Assembly (NCBI GenBank): GCA_036394195.1
Contig: DASWFO010000057.1
Coordinates: forward strand, 1 to 32,920
DNA from: DATJPD01 sp036394195
GTDB lineage: Bacteria; Pseudomonadota; Alphaproteobacteria; CACIAM-22H2
Length of the DNA: 32,920 nt
Direction of reading: 5' to 3'
The stretch's first letter is position 1. Every line of letters begins with the position of its first letter. Shown here in pieces: positions 18,317 to 27,540 of this stretch. The translations under genes were made by a program, and so were the position numbers. The notes under the pieces were generated by a model that saw nothing but the letters and a program-made list of their open reading frames with translations, made no database searches and was not told the DNA's origin.

Positions 18317-18874
18317 TCATTTGACCGCTTCGCTGGGATAGACGCCCCAGAATTCGGACCGTGTCAGCCAGCCTTTGAAGCCGTTCGCGTCGACCCGGCA
18401 CCACTGGTCCTTGCATTCCATGATCTGGGCGACGACACCGGGCTCGAGCCGCGCCACCGCCGGCGCCGCCGGATCGGCCTGGCGGTGCAGGGCGCGGATC
18501 TCGCCGGTCACGATCGCATAGCGTCGCCCCGACAGCATGCTTTGATGCACCCAGCCTTCGGTGCCCTGCCAGTCGCGGATCTTGCGCCAGTTCTCGAATT
18601 CGGCCAGCACTTCGACCGGCATGTGGCGACGCTGCAGGACCCAGTCGACCGGATAGCGCACCCCGGGGCCGGTCCGCAGATTGACCTCGTCGGACCTGAG
18701 GCTCACATAGCGCGGCAGGCTGCTGCCCGGGGCGGGCGGCCCTTCCGTCCCGGCCCCGGGCCGCTCGATGAGGGTCTGGGTCTGCGCGCCGGCCGTCGCC
18801 GGCCCGCCTAGGACAGCGGCGGCGGCAACGACCAAAACGATCACACGACGGCTTCTCGCGACTCGGGCGAACAT
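18317..18874 (-). CDS. Secreted SH3-domain protein
   Basis: The 185-residue protein has a signal peptide (MFARVARSRR, then a hydrophobic VIVLVVAAAAVLGG, and a probable cleavage at AGA-QT near residue 30). Two bacterial SH3-like domains follow: YVSLRSDEVNLRTGPGVRYPVDWVL (about 56-120), then a second ending in CRVDANGFKGWLTRSEFWGVYP (about 122-183). It is probably periplasmic, perhaps peptidoglycan- or protein-binding; no enzymatic motif is seen. The start at 18874 is chosen because the signal peptide begins there; the reading frame extends further upstream only as the shadow of the divergent dehydrogenase gene. A TATAAT box lies 6 nt before the ATG. Confidence 0.85.
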   Translation of the reverse strand: MFARVARSRRVIVLVVAAAAVLGGPATAGAQTQTLIERPGAGTEGPPAPGSSLPRYVSLRSDEVNLRTGPGVRYPVDWVLQRRHMPVEVLAEFENWRKIRDWQGTEGWVHQSMLSGRRYAIVTGEIRALHRQADPAAPAVARLEPGVVAQIMECKDQWCRVDANGFKGWLTRSEFWGVYPSEAVK

Positions 18875-18938
18875 GGCGCGATTATAGAAAAGGGCCGACG
18901 AGGTATAGTTAAATACTTTATCCAATGAGGCTCTTGGC
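18875..18938. promoter_or_regulatory. Divergent promoter region between the SH3 gene and the hydroxyacid dehydrogenase gene
   Basis: On the minus strand TATAAT (18886-18881) is 6 nt from the SH3-protein ATG. On the plus strand TATAGT (18904-18909) could be the -10 for the dehydrogenase, whose ATG is 29 bases further on. The stretch is AT-rich against its surroundings. No good -35 box could be identified for either direction. Confidence 0.45.
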
Positions 18939-19925
18939 ATGGCCTTAAAGCGCCCGCTGGTCATCGTCACCCGCAAGCTCCCGGACGTCATCGAGACGCG
19001 GCTCATGGAGCTTTTCGATGCCCGGCTCAACCTGGACGACCGGCCGATGACGGCGGCCGATCTCAAGGCGGCCTTGGCCGAGGCCCATATCCTCGTGCCC
19101 ACGGTGACCGACCGTCTCGACAAGGCGCTCCTCGACGGGGCCGGCCCGGACCTGAAGCTCATCGCCTCGTTCGGCACCGGCGTCGACCACATCGACCTCG
19201 ACGCCGCGAAGGCCCGCGGCATCATCGTCACCAACACGCCCGGCGTGCTGACCGAGGACACGGCCGACATGACCATGGCGCTGATCCTCGCCGTCGCGCG
19301 CCGGCTTGGCGAGGGCGAGCGCTTCGTGCGCTCGGGCCGCTGGACCGGCTGGAGCCCGACCTCGATGCTGGGTGCGCGCCTGTCCGGCAAGCGGCTCGGG
19401 ATCATCGGCATGGGGCGGATCGGGACGGCCCTGGCGCGCCGCGCCCGCGCCTTCGGCCTGTCGATCCACTATCACAACCGGCGCCGCGTCGACCCGGCGC
19501 TCGAGAGCGAGCTCGAGGCAAGCTACTGGGAAAGCCTCGACCAGATGCTCGGGCACATGGACGTGGTGTCGATCAACTGCCCGCATACGCCGGCGACCTT
19601 TCACCTCATGTCGGCGCGGCGTCTGCGCCGGCTGAAACCGCACGCGATCGTCGTCAACACCTCGCGGGGAGAGGTGATCGACGAGCCGGCGCTGATCCGC
19701 GCTCTCTATGCGCGCGAGATCGCCGGTGCGGGGCTCGATGTGTATGCGCGCGAGCCGCAGATCGATCCAAAGCTGCTCGAGCTCGACAACGTCGTGCTGC
19801 TGCCGCATATCGGCTCGGCGACCATCGACGGCCGCATCGCGATGGGCGAGAAGGTCATCGTCAACATCAAGACGTTCGTCGATGGCCACCGGCCGCCCGA
19901 CCGCGTGATCTCGACGATCTATTGA
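18939..19925 (+). CDS. D-2-hydroxyacid dehydrogenase (glyoxylate/hydroxypyruvate reductase type)
   Basis: The 328-residue cytosolic oxidoreductase has the full catalytic triad: R243 in NTSRGEVID, E272 in DVYAREP and H290 in LLPHIGSAT. The Rossmann motif GMGRIG (about 156-161) is followed at the end of beta-2 by HNRRR, basic residues that in this family usually mean NADPH preference. The SFGTGVDHIDL and TPGVLTEDTADMTMALIL blocks are typical of glyoxylate/hydroxypyruvate reductases. The product is probably glycolate or glycerate; the exact substrate is uncertain. It ends 4 bases before the convergent moeB. Confidence 0.88.
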   Translation: MALKRPLVIVTRKLPDVIETRLMELFDARLNLDDRPMTAADLKAALAEAHILVPTVTDRLDKALLDGAGPDLKLIASFGTGVDHIDLDAAKARGIIVTNTPGVLTEDTADMTMALILAVARRLGEGERFVRSGRWTGWSPTSMLGARLSGKRLGIIGMGRIGTALARRARAFGLSIHYHNRRRVDPALESELEASYWESLDQMLGHMDVVSINCPHTPATFHLMSARRLRRLKPHAIVVNTSRGEVIDEPALIRALYAREIAGAGLDVYAREPQIDPKLLELDNVVLLPHIGSATIDGRIAMGEKVIVNIKTFVDGHRPPDRVISTIY

Positions 19926-19929
19926 CGGC

Positions 19930-20718
19930 CTATCCGCGGCCGGTAGCGTCGCGGATCGTGGGCGCCGTGCCGCATAGCGGGCAGTCGGGGTCGCGCGGCA
20001 CCGCGATCATCCGCGGCGTCGCATCGAGCGCATCGTAGATGAGAAGCCGTCCGGCCATCGAGCGGCCGAGCCCGAGCAGCTCCTTCAGGGCTTCGGTTGC
20101 CTGCAAGGTGCCGAGCACGCCGGCGACGGAGCCCAGAATGCCCGCCTCCTCGCAACGCGGGATGAGGTCGGGCGGCGGCGGCTCGCGGAACAGGCAGCGG
20201 TAGCACGGCGTCTTGCCGTCATAGGCCTTGAACGTCGACATCTGGCCCTCGAAGCGCAGCAGCGATGCCGCGACCAGCGGCTTCTTCTCGAAATAACAGG
20301 CGTCGTTCAGCACATAGCGCGTGGCGAAATTGTCGCTGCCGTCGCAGACCAGGTCGTATTCGGCGATCAGGCCGCGCGCGTTCTCGGCGGTCAGGCGCAG
20401 ATGGTGCGGCGTCACCCGGACCTCGGGATTGATCGCCGCCAGGCTCTCGATGGCGCTTTTCACCTTGGCGGTGCCGACATTGGCGGTCGAATGGATGATC
20501 TGCCGCTGCAGGTTCGTGAGGTCGACGGCGTCGTCGTCGACAATGCCGAGCGTGCCGACCCCGGCGGCGGCGAGGTACATCAGAATCGGCGCGCCGAGCC
20601 CGCCGGCGCCGACAACGAGCACCCGCGACCCGATCAGCTTCTCCTGGCCCTCCTCGCCGACCTCGTCGAGGATCAGGTGGCGCGCGTAGCGGTGGAACTG
20701 CAGGTTGGTGAGCGTCAT
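19930..20718 (-). CDS. moeB: MoeB/ThiF/HesA-family adenylyltransferase
   Basis: The 262-residue E1-like enzyme would adenylate the C-terminal glycine of a MoaD- or ThiS-type sulfur carrier. It has the N-terminal RYARHLILDEVGEEGQEKL, the ATP loop VVGAGGLGAP, DDDAVDLTNLQRQI, the CDGSDNFATRYVLND segment, and both zinc CxxC pairs (CYRC and CPLC). There is no C-terminal rhodanese domain. It is the last gene of the minus-strand coaBC-dut-purC-moeB operon; its ATG overlaps the purC TGA (20715-20718). No carrier gene is nearby, so whether it serves molybdopterin or thiamine synthesis is unresolved. Confidence 0.9.
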   Translation of the reverse strand: MTLTNLQFHRYARHLILDEVGEEGQEKLIGSRVLVVGAGGLGAPILMYLAAAGVGTLGIVDDDAVDLTNLQRQIIHSTANVGTAKVKSAIESLAAINPEVRVTPHHLRLTAENARGLIAEYDLVCDGSDNFATRYVLNDACYFEKKPLVAASLLRFEGQMSTFKAYDGKTPCYRCLFREPPPPDLIPRCEEAGILGSVAGVLGTLQATEALKELLGLGRSMAGRLLIYDALDATPRMIAVPRDPDCPLCGTAPTIRDATGRG

Positions 20719-21698
20719 GCGGCAACTCCGATGAACCCCCCGAGGTTGTTGCGGATGCGGTCGAGAGCCGGGACCTGGAGATCAGGATAGTCGAGGGCGA
20801 GACCGGTGATCCGCTCGTACACGTCGATATAGACCTTCGCCGCCGCCAGCACCACGTCGGGCGGGATGGGCGGGATCGGGTCCTTGTACGGATCGCAGCG
20901 CGCGGTCACCCAGGTGCGGACGAAATCCTTATCGAAGCTTTCCGGCCGCTGCCCGGCCGCAAACCGCCGGTCGTAGCTGTCCAGGAACCAATAGCGGCTG
21001 CTGTCGGGGGTATGAATCTCGTCCGCCAGCACGATGGCGCCCCGGTCGTCGAAGCCGAATTCGTACTTGGTATCGACCAGGATCAAGCCGTGTTTGTGCG
21101 CGATCTCGCGGCCGCGCGCGAACAGCGCCAGCGCCAGCGCGCTCACCTCTTGCCACTGTGCCGCGGTCAGCAGTCCCCGCCCTGTGATCTCGTCGGCGGT
21201 CAGCGGAAGGTCATGCGCGCCGTCGGCCGCCTTGCTCGTCGGCGTGATGATGGTGTGCGGAAGCTTCTGGTTCTCCTTCAGGACGTCGGGGAAGCGGATC
21301 CCGTACATTTCGCGTTTGCCGGCCTTGTACATGGGCCAGATGGAGGTTCCGGTGGTGCCAGCCAGATAGTCGCGCACCACGACCTCGACCGGCATGATGT
21401 TCAGGCGCCGGCAGACCACGACGTTCGGGTCGGGATAGTCGAGAACGTGGTTGCGGCACACATCGCGCGTTGCCTCGAACCAGAACCGCGCCGTCTGGGT
21501 GAGCACCTGCCCCTTGAGCGGGATCGCGGTCAAAATCTGGTCGAAGGCGCTCAGCCGGTCGGTCGCGATGAGAATCCGCCGCCCGTCCGGCAGGTCGTAG
21601 TTGTCGCGCACCTTGCCCCGATAATGGTTCGGGAGCTGCGGGATGGTGGCATCGCGCAAGACGTAATCGGCATACGCCGCCAGAGACATAGTTGCCAT
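20715..21698 (-). CDS. purC: SAICAR synthetase, long (ADE1-like) form
   Basis: This 327-residue phosphoribosylaminoimidazole-succinocarboxamide synthase catalyses an ATP-dependent purine step. It contains YRGKVRDNYDL, ATDRLSAFD, an NIMPVEVVVRDYLAGTT segment, LVDTKYEFG and EIHTPDSSRYW. At 327 residues it resembles the longer yeast-ADE1-like class more than the roughly 240-255-residue PurC usual in alphaproteobacteria. The ATG at 21698 has GGAAGG 7 nt upstream; a longer frame back to 21890 runs through dut and is rejected. It sits 4 bases after dut and overlaps moeB by 4 bases, so it is firmly embedded in the operon. A second, short PurC elsewhere in the genome is possible. Confidence 0.93.
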   Translation of the reverse strand: MATMSLAAYADYVLRDATIPQLPNHYRGKVRDNYDLPDGRRILIATDRLSAFDQILTAIPLKGQVLTQTARFWFEATRDVCRNHVLDYPDPNVVVCRRLNIMPVEVVVRDYLAGTTGTSIWPMYKAGKREMYGIRFPDVLKENQKLPHTIITPTSKAADGAHDLPLTADEITGRGLLTAAQWQEVSALALALFARGREIAHKHGLILVDTKYEFGFDDRGAIVLADEIHTPDSSRYWFLDSYDRRFAAGQRPESFDKDFVRTWVTARCDPYKDPIPPIPPDVVLAAAKVYIDVYERITGLALDYPDLQVPALDRIRNNLGGFIGVAA

Positions 21699-21702
21699 CG
21701 CA

Positions 21703-22158
21703 TTACCTTCCGGTGGATCCGAACCCGCCGCCGCCGCGCCCACTGTTGGGCAGGGACGCGGCTTCGGTCCAGGTGATTCTGACGATCGGTCCGACCACCA
21801 GCTGGGCCACCCGGAGGCCGCGGGTGACGGTGAACGGATCCGAGCCCAGGTTGACGAGAATGACCCCGATCTCGCCCCGGTAATCGGCATCGATGGTTCC
21901 GGGGCTGTTGAGGACTGTGACGCCGTGCTTCAGGGCCAGCCCGGAGCGCGGCCGCACCTGCGCTTCATAGCCCTCCGGCAGCGCGATCGCGATTCCCGTT
22001 GGGATCAGGGCGCGCTCCCCGGGCGATATGACGCTGTCGCCTGCGATCGCGGCCAGCAGGTCGAGACCGGCCGCGGCCGCGGTGGCGTAGGCGGGCAGGG
22101 CGAGACCGGCACCGTGCGGCAGCCGCGTGATCGGGACCTGAAGCAAGACGATGTCCAT
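21703..22158 (-). CDS. dut: dUTP diphosphatase
   Basis: The 151-residue trimeric dUTPase converts dUTP to dUMP, keeping uracil out of DNA. All five motifs are present in order: AGLDLLAA, RPRSGLALK, GTIDADYRGEIGVILVNLG (with catalytic Asp), RVAQLVV and the C-terminal glycine-rich RGGGGFGSTGR arm. The length is standard. There is no clear Shine-Dalgarno before ATG 22158; the 58 bases to coaBC hold no obvious signal. It is the second gene of the coaBC-dut-purC-moeB operon, and coaBC-dut pairing is common in proteobacteria. Confidence 0.95.
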   Translation of the reverse strand: MDIVLLQVPITRLPHGAGLALPAYATAAAAGLDLLAAIAGDSVISPGERALIPTGIAIALPEGYEAQVRPRSGLALKHGVTVLNSPGTIDADYRGEIGVILVNLGSDPFTVTRGLRVAQLVVGPIVRITWTEAASLPNSGRGGGGFGSTGR

Positions 22159-22216
22159 GCGTCGCGGGGTCGAGGATCAGACCCATGCTAAGGCCACAGC
22201 CGGCGGCGTCAACTCG

Positions 22217-23416
22217 TTAGGCTTGGCCGATATGGGCGGCGATGCGCTCGGCCAGCCGGTGCGCGACTTCGTCCTTGGTGAGTCGCGGCCAGGATTCGGC
22301 TCCGCCGGCGTCGATCACATGCACGCTGTTGGCGTCGCCGCCGAACGTCCCGGCGGCCGCCGACACATCGTTGGCAACGATCCAGTCGCATCCCTTCTTC
22401 AGGCGCTTGGCGGTGGCGTTTTGCACGACGTTCTCGGTTTCGGCGGCGAAGCCGATGACCAGGCGCGGCCGTGTTGATCCGGGGGCGGCGATCGTGGCCA
22501 GAATATCCGGGTTCTCCACCAGCTCCAGGACCGGCAGCTTGCCGTTCTTCTTGAGCTTCTGATTGCGCCGTTCGGCGGTACGCCAATCGGCCACCGCCGC
22601 CGCGAACACTGCCACATCGACCGGAAGGGTCGCCTTGCAGGCCGCGAGCATCTCGGCGGCGGTTTCGATTCGCGACACTTTCACCCCTGGCGGGTTCGGC
22701 TGCTGCGTCGGGCCGGTCACCAGGGTCGTGTCGGCTCCCAGGCCCGCGAGTGCGGCTGCGATGGCGTGGCCCTGCTTTCCGGACGACCGGTTGGCGATGA
22801 AGCGTACGGGGTCGATCGGCTCGTGCGTCGGTCCGCTGGTGATCAGGGCCCGCCGCCCTTTGAGCGGCCCGGCCGCGCCGAAGAACTCTTCGATCGCGGC
22901 GACGATCGCCAACGGCTCGCTCATGCGGCCCATGCCGACTTCGCCTTCCGCGAGCTCGCCCGCTTCCGGTCCAATCGTGCGCACGCCGCGGCTGCGTAGC
23001 CGCTCCAGATTGGCTCGCGTGGCGGCACTCTCCCACATGACGAAGTTCATCGCCGGCGCCACCAGGATCGGCTGGTTGGTGGCAAGGAGGACCGTGGACG
23101 CAAGATCGTCGGCCAGTCCGTTTGCGGTCTTGGCGAGAAGATCCGCGGTTGCTGGAGCCACAACCACCAGGTCGCATTCGCGCGCGAGGCGGATATGGCC
23201 GATTTCGCTTTCGTCGGTCAGCGAGAAGAGGTCGCGGTAGACCTTGTCGCGCGACAGCGTCGCGATTGACAGCGGGGTCACGAACTGGGCGCCGCCGGCG
23301 GTGAGCACGCAACGCACGCGGCAGCCGCGCTCGCGCAGCCGGCGGATGAGATCGAGGCTCTTATAGGCTGCGATCCCGCCGGAGATGATGAGAAGTATCC
23401 GCCGCCCATTCAGCAT
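22217..23416 (-). CDS. coaBC: Bifunctional phosphopantothenoylcysteine decarboxylase / phosphopantothenate-cysteine ligase
   Basis: The 399-residue bifunctional coenzyme A biosynthesis enzyme has an N-terminal FMN-dependent CoaC domain with ISGGIAAYK, EIGHIRLA (catalytic His), VVAPATADLLAK and PAMNFVMW, plus the GRMSEP loop (about 1-185). The C-terminal CoaB ligase domain has ITSGPTHEPIDPVRFI, NRSSGKQGHAIA, VFAAAVADW and KLKKNGKLPVLELVENPDIL. It is the first gene of the minus-strand operon. The start gives a canonical MLNGRRILLIISGGIAAYKS. The intergenic region upstream is shared with the divergent histidine kinase. Confidence 0.95.
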   Translation of the reverse strand: MLNGRRILLIISGGIAAYKSLDLIRRLRERGCRVRCVLTAGGAQFVTPLSIATLSRDKVYRDLFSLTDESEIGHIRLARECDLVVVAPATADLLAKTANGLADDLASTVLLATNQPILVAPAMNFVMWESAATRANLERLRSRGVRTIGPEAGELAEGEVGMGRMSEPLAIVAAIEEFFGAAGPLKGRRALITSGPTHEPIDPVRFIANRSSGKQGHAIAAALAGLGADTTLVTGPTQQPNPPGVKVSRIETAAEMLAACKATLPVDVAVFAAAVADWRTAERRNQKLKKNGKLPVLELVENPDILATIAAPGSTRPRLVIGFAAETENVVQNATAKRLKKGCDWIVANDVSAAAGTFGGDANSVHVIDAGGAESWPRLTKDEVAHRLAERIAAHIGQA

Positions 23417-23505
23417 TCGGGGCCCTCGTTAACGACAGGCTAAAGGTCCGGGCTGACCGGCGCAACTGACCGCATTTTGTGCAACCGGAGGCATCGGCGG
23501 GGGAG

Positions 23506-23514
23506 TTATCCACC
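23506..23514 (+). promoter_or_regulatory. DnaA-box-like 9-mer
   Basis: TTATCCACC matches the DnaA box TTATNCACA at 8 of 9 positions (a free position counted as a match). A single site is weak evidence, but it lies 37 bases from a perfect-form CtrA-type site in the same intergenic region. Confidence 0.35.
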
Positions 23515-23550
23515 AAAATCCGAAGCCGGGCATTTGCTTCGAATGCGACA

Positions 23551-23565
23551 TTAACTCCCGCTTAA
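23551..23565 (+). promoter_or_regulatory. CtrA-type binding site (TTAA-N7-TTAA)
   Basis: TTAA (23551-23554), seven bases CTCCCGC, TTAA (23562-23565) fits the alphaproteobacterial CtrA consensus exactly. It lies 107 bases before the histidine kinase ATG and 135 bases upstream of the divergent coaBC start. CtrA control of either gene is inferred. Confidence 0.6.
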
Positions 23566-23606
23566 AAGACTTTTAGGAAATTGGGGCCATAGTTCTACAG
23601 GCGAAA

Positions 23607-23614
23607 TTAACCAT
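23607..23614 (+). promoter_or_regulatory. CtrA half-site TTAACCAT
   Basis: TTAACCAT matches the half-site variant recognised by CtrA. It is 58 bases upstream of the kinase start and 41 bases from the full site. Confidence 0.5.
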
Positions 23615-23672
23615 TTGCCGGCAATTCGTGATTGCCGAGCAAAAATCGAGCTGTCGGCCGAGGGAGATAGAG

Positions 23673-25604
23673 ATGAGTGTGCAGCCAGCAGGCACGTCGT
23701 CGCACGTCCGCGATTCGGGCGCGCGCTCGATGACGAAGATGGCCGCATCGCGGCTGCAGCGGATGAGTCTCACCGGACGCCTGTTCTTTCTCGTCTCCAT
23801 CGCGGTTCTGCCGGCGATCGGCATCCAGACCTACAACGAGTACGATCTGCGCGAGGCCCGCGAGGCGGACATTCGCCAGCGCGTCGTGCAGATTACCAAA
23901 CAGTTCGGCGAAGAGATGGGCGAGCTGCGCGAAGGCGCGCGCCAGCTGCTCCTCGCCTTGGCGCAGCTGCCGGCCGTGAAGATGCGGAGTGCGGATAGCT
24001 GCACCACGCTGTTTGCGGCGCTTGAGCCCACGTTCGCCAACTACAATCTGCTGGGTGCTGCCGATGCGCAGGGCAATGTCTTTTGCGCCAGCCGCACGGG
24101 CTTCCTGAAATCGGTCGCAGACCAGGAATTTTTCAAGCGCGCGATGGCCCAGGACGGGCTGGCGGTCGGCAATTACTGGGCGGATCCGGCGAGAGGCGAG
24201 AAGGCCATTCACTTTGCCCACCGCTTCTACGACAGCGAAGGCCATATCGCCGGTCTGGTCTTCGCCGCCCTGGACCTGGCGTGGTTGTCCGAGCACCTCA
24301 AGGAGCGCGGCCTGTCGCCGACGCAGTCGATCCTGATCGCCGACCGTGAGGGCAACATCATCGCCCGGCTTCCCAATCCGGAGGCGCTGGTCGGCAAGAA
24401 CATGCGCAAGAGCCATGAAGGGATCATGGACGGCGACATCGCGGGCTGGGAAGAAGCGGGTGGCGTCGACGGGCTGACCCGGATCTTCGGCTACGTGCCG
24501 GCACAGCTGCCGCCCTACGACCTGTTCCTCAGCGCCGGCCAGACGAAGACCGAGGCTCTGGCACCGATCGAGGACGCGACGCGGCGCGGCATCGTCCTGA
24601 TCCTCGTCGGCTTCCTCCTGGCGCTCTACGCGGCCTGGCTCGGCGGCCGCCTGTTCATCCGCCGTCCGATCGCGGACCTCCTGCAGGTGACCAAGGAATG
24701 GCGCGACGGCAACGACGCGGCACGGGTCCACCTGAAAGACACCGGGTCCGAGATCGGCCGCCTCGGCATGGCGTTCAACAGCATGGCCGACGCGCTGGCC
24801 GCCCGCAACGCGGCGCAGAAGAAGGCCGAGGATCTGTTGCGCCAGCTCAACGCCACCCTCGAGGAGCGGGTCGAGCAGCGCACGGCCGAGCTGGCCAAGG
24901 CCAACCGCCTGGCGACGCTCGGCAAGCTCACCGCGACCGTCAGCCACGAGCTGCGCAATCCGCTCGCGGTCATCCGCAACACCGTCTTCGCGGTCGGCGA
25001 GACGGCGAAGAACAGCGGGATCAACCTCGAGCGGCCGCTGAAGCGCATCGAGCGCAACTTGCTCCGGTGCAATGAAATCATCACCGAGCTCCTCGATTAC
25101 ACGCGGACCCGCAAGCTCGATGCGGCGCCGCGGGTGTTCGACGAGTGGCTGCAGGAGATCCTGAACGACTATGACATGCCGACCGGCATCGCCCTGCGCA
25201 CCGAGCTTCAGGCGCCCGGCACCGAGGTCTCCTTCGACGCCGGCCGGCTGCAGCGCGTCTTCATCAATCTGCTCGACAATGCGCGCGACGCCATCAATGA
25301 CGGCCGCACCTCGGGAGCGGCATCGTCGCGGGATGCGACGGTGACTGTCCGCAGCCGCGTCGGCGGCGGCCGCCTCGAGGTCGTCGTCTCCGACACCGGC
25401 GTGGGCATCCCGCCGGAAGTCTTCCCGAAGATCTTCGAGCCCCTGTTCAGCACCAAGGGTTTCGGCATCGGGCTCGGCCTGCCCACGGTCAAGCAGATCA
25501 TGGAGCAGCATGGCGGCGACATCGAGATCGCGAGCCAGATCGGCGAGGGCACGACGGTCACGCTGCGGCTCCCGCTGTTCCGGGTCCAGGACATGGCCGC
25601 ATGA
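23673..25604 (+). CDS. Membrane sensor histidine kinase (Cache-HAMP-HisKA-HATPase)
   Basis: The 643-residue sensor has two transmembrane helices (about 31-52 and 305-328) flanking a roughly 250-residue periplasmic Cache-like domain that contains GAADAQGNVFCASRTG and FFKRAMAQDG. A HAMP linker (about 328-380) and coiled coil follow. The HisKA domain has the phospho-acceptor in TVSHELRNPL at H425. The HATPase domain has NLLDNARDAIND (N box), DTGVGIP (G1) and GFGIGLGLP (G2). The start at 23673 has GGGAG 6 nt upstream; a longer frame from 23628 is less likely. It overlaps the next gene (ATGA), so the cognate receiver is co-translated. The ligand is unknown. Confidence 0.92.
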   Translation: MSVQPAGTSSHVRDSGARSMTKMAASRLQRMSLTGRLFFLVSIAVLPAIGIQTYNEYDLREAREADIRQRVVQITKQFGEEMGELREGARQLLLALAQLPAVKMRSADSCTTLFAALEPTFANYNLLGAADAQGNVFCASRTGFLKSVADQEFFKRAMAQDGLAVGNYWADPARGEKAIHFAHRFYDSEGHIAGLVFAALDLAWLSEHLKERGLSPTQSILIADREGNIIARLPNPEALVGKNMRKSHEGIMDGDIAGWEEAGGVDGLTRIFGYVPAQLPPYDLFLSAGQTKTEALAPIEDATRRGIVLILVGFLLALYAAWLGGRLFIRRPIADLLQVTKEWRDGNDAARVHLKDTGSEIGRLGMAFNSMADALAARNAAQKKAEDLLRQLNATLEERVEQRTAELAKANRLATLGKLTATVSHELRNPLAVIRNTVFAVGETAKNSGINLERPLKRIERNLLRCNEIITELLDYTRTRKLDAAPRVFDEWLQEILNDYDMPTGIALRTELQAPGTEVSFDAGRLQRVFINLLDNARDAINDGRTSGAASSRDATVTVRSRVGGGRLEVVVSDTGVGIPPEVFPKIFEPLFSTKGFGIGLGLPTVKQIMEQHGGDIEIASQIGEGTTVTLRLPLFRVQDMAA

Positions 25605-26329
25605 AACGGCCCGCTCGCGTCCTCATCATCGACGACGACCGCGACGTCGCGGAAAGCCTCGCCGATGTCGTCGAGTCCCGCGGTCACGCCGTCGGGCTCG
25701 CCTTTAGCGGCGAAGAGGGCCTGGCGAAGTTTCGCGCCCAGGATTTCGACGTGGTTTTCGTCGACGTGAAGATGCCCGGCATGAACGGCGTTGAAACCTA
25801 TCTCAAGGTCCGCAAGCTCCGGCCGACCACCAGCGTCGTGATGATGACCGGCTTCAGCGTCGAGCAGGTGCTGCGCGATGCAACCCAGCGCGGCGCGCTG
25901 CGTGTGGTCGACAAATCGTCCGCGGAGAGCGAAATCGTTCCGATCGTCCATGGCTTCGGAGTGCGACGGGTCGTGCTCGGCGCGGGCAAGTCGAGCTTCG
26001 CGAGCGGTCTCCTTGCGACCCTGCAGAGCGCGGGCTACGAGGTCGATGTCCTCGACAGCGGGCAGGAGACGCTCGATCGGGTCATGGACGGCAATGTTGA
26101 ATGCCTGATCCTCGACCAGCAGATGGCGGTGCTGAGCGGCTTCGACATCTATCTCAGCCTCAGCTGGATCGGACGCGCCGTGCCCACGATCATCGCGACG
26201 CATCGCGCGCGCGAGCACATCGAGGCGATGGACCTCCTGCAGCCGATGGCCGATGCGATCCTGAGCAAGCCGTTTGACCCCGGAATGGTCCTGGACGAAA
26301 TCGACAAGCTGCGCGAAGCCACGGCGTAG
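25601..26329 (+). CDS. Tandem-receiver response regulator without output domain
   Basis: The 242-residue protein has two receiver-like domains. The first (about 6-118) has D11-D12-D13, phospho-acceptor D55 in VFVDVKMPG and T83, but VVDKS where the Lys-Pro normally lies. The second (about 122-240) lacks the acidic pair (GAGK instead) but keeps an acceptor-position D172 (LILDQQM), T200 and SKPF with K223, so it is degenerate. There is no DNA-binding or enzymatic domain. It sits between a histidine kinase (4-base overlap) and a receiver-kinase hybrid (2 bases away), suggesting a phosphorelay or sequestering role, which is inference. Confidence 0.85.
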   Translation: MKRPARVLIIDDDRDVAESLADVVESRGHAVGLAFSGEEGLAKFRAQDFDVVFVDVKMPGMNGVETYLKVRKLRPTTSVVMMTGFSVEQVLRDATQRGALRVVDKSSAESEIVPIVHGFGVRRVVLGAGKSSFASGLLATLQSAGYEVDVLDSGQETLDRVMDGNVECLILDQQMAVLSGFDIYLSLSWIGRAVPTIIATHRAREHIEAMDLLQPMADAILSKPFDPGMVLDEIDKLREATA

Positions 26330-26331
26330 CA

Positions 26332-27536
<1,205 letters not shown>

Positions 27537-27540
<4 letters not shown>

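Noticed and set aside
18875..19411. Upstream extension of the SH3 protein frame
   Set aside because: It translates the complement of the hydroxyacid dehydrogenase gene. The signal peptide and a TATAAT box place the start at 18874.
21699..21890. Upstream extension of the purC frame
   Set aside because: It reads dut out of frame. The conserved PurC N-terminus and a GGAAGG ribosome site fix the start at 21698.
23417..23672. Replication origin suggested by CtrA-like and DnaA-like sites
   Set aside because: Only one imperfect DnaA box, no long AT-rich unwinding tract, and no dnaA, hemE, parA or gidA neighbours.
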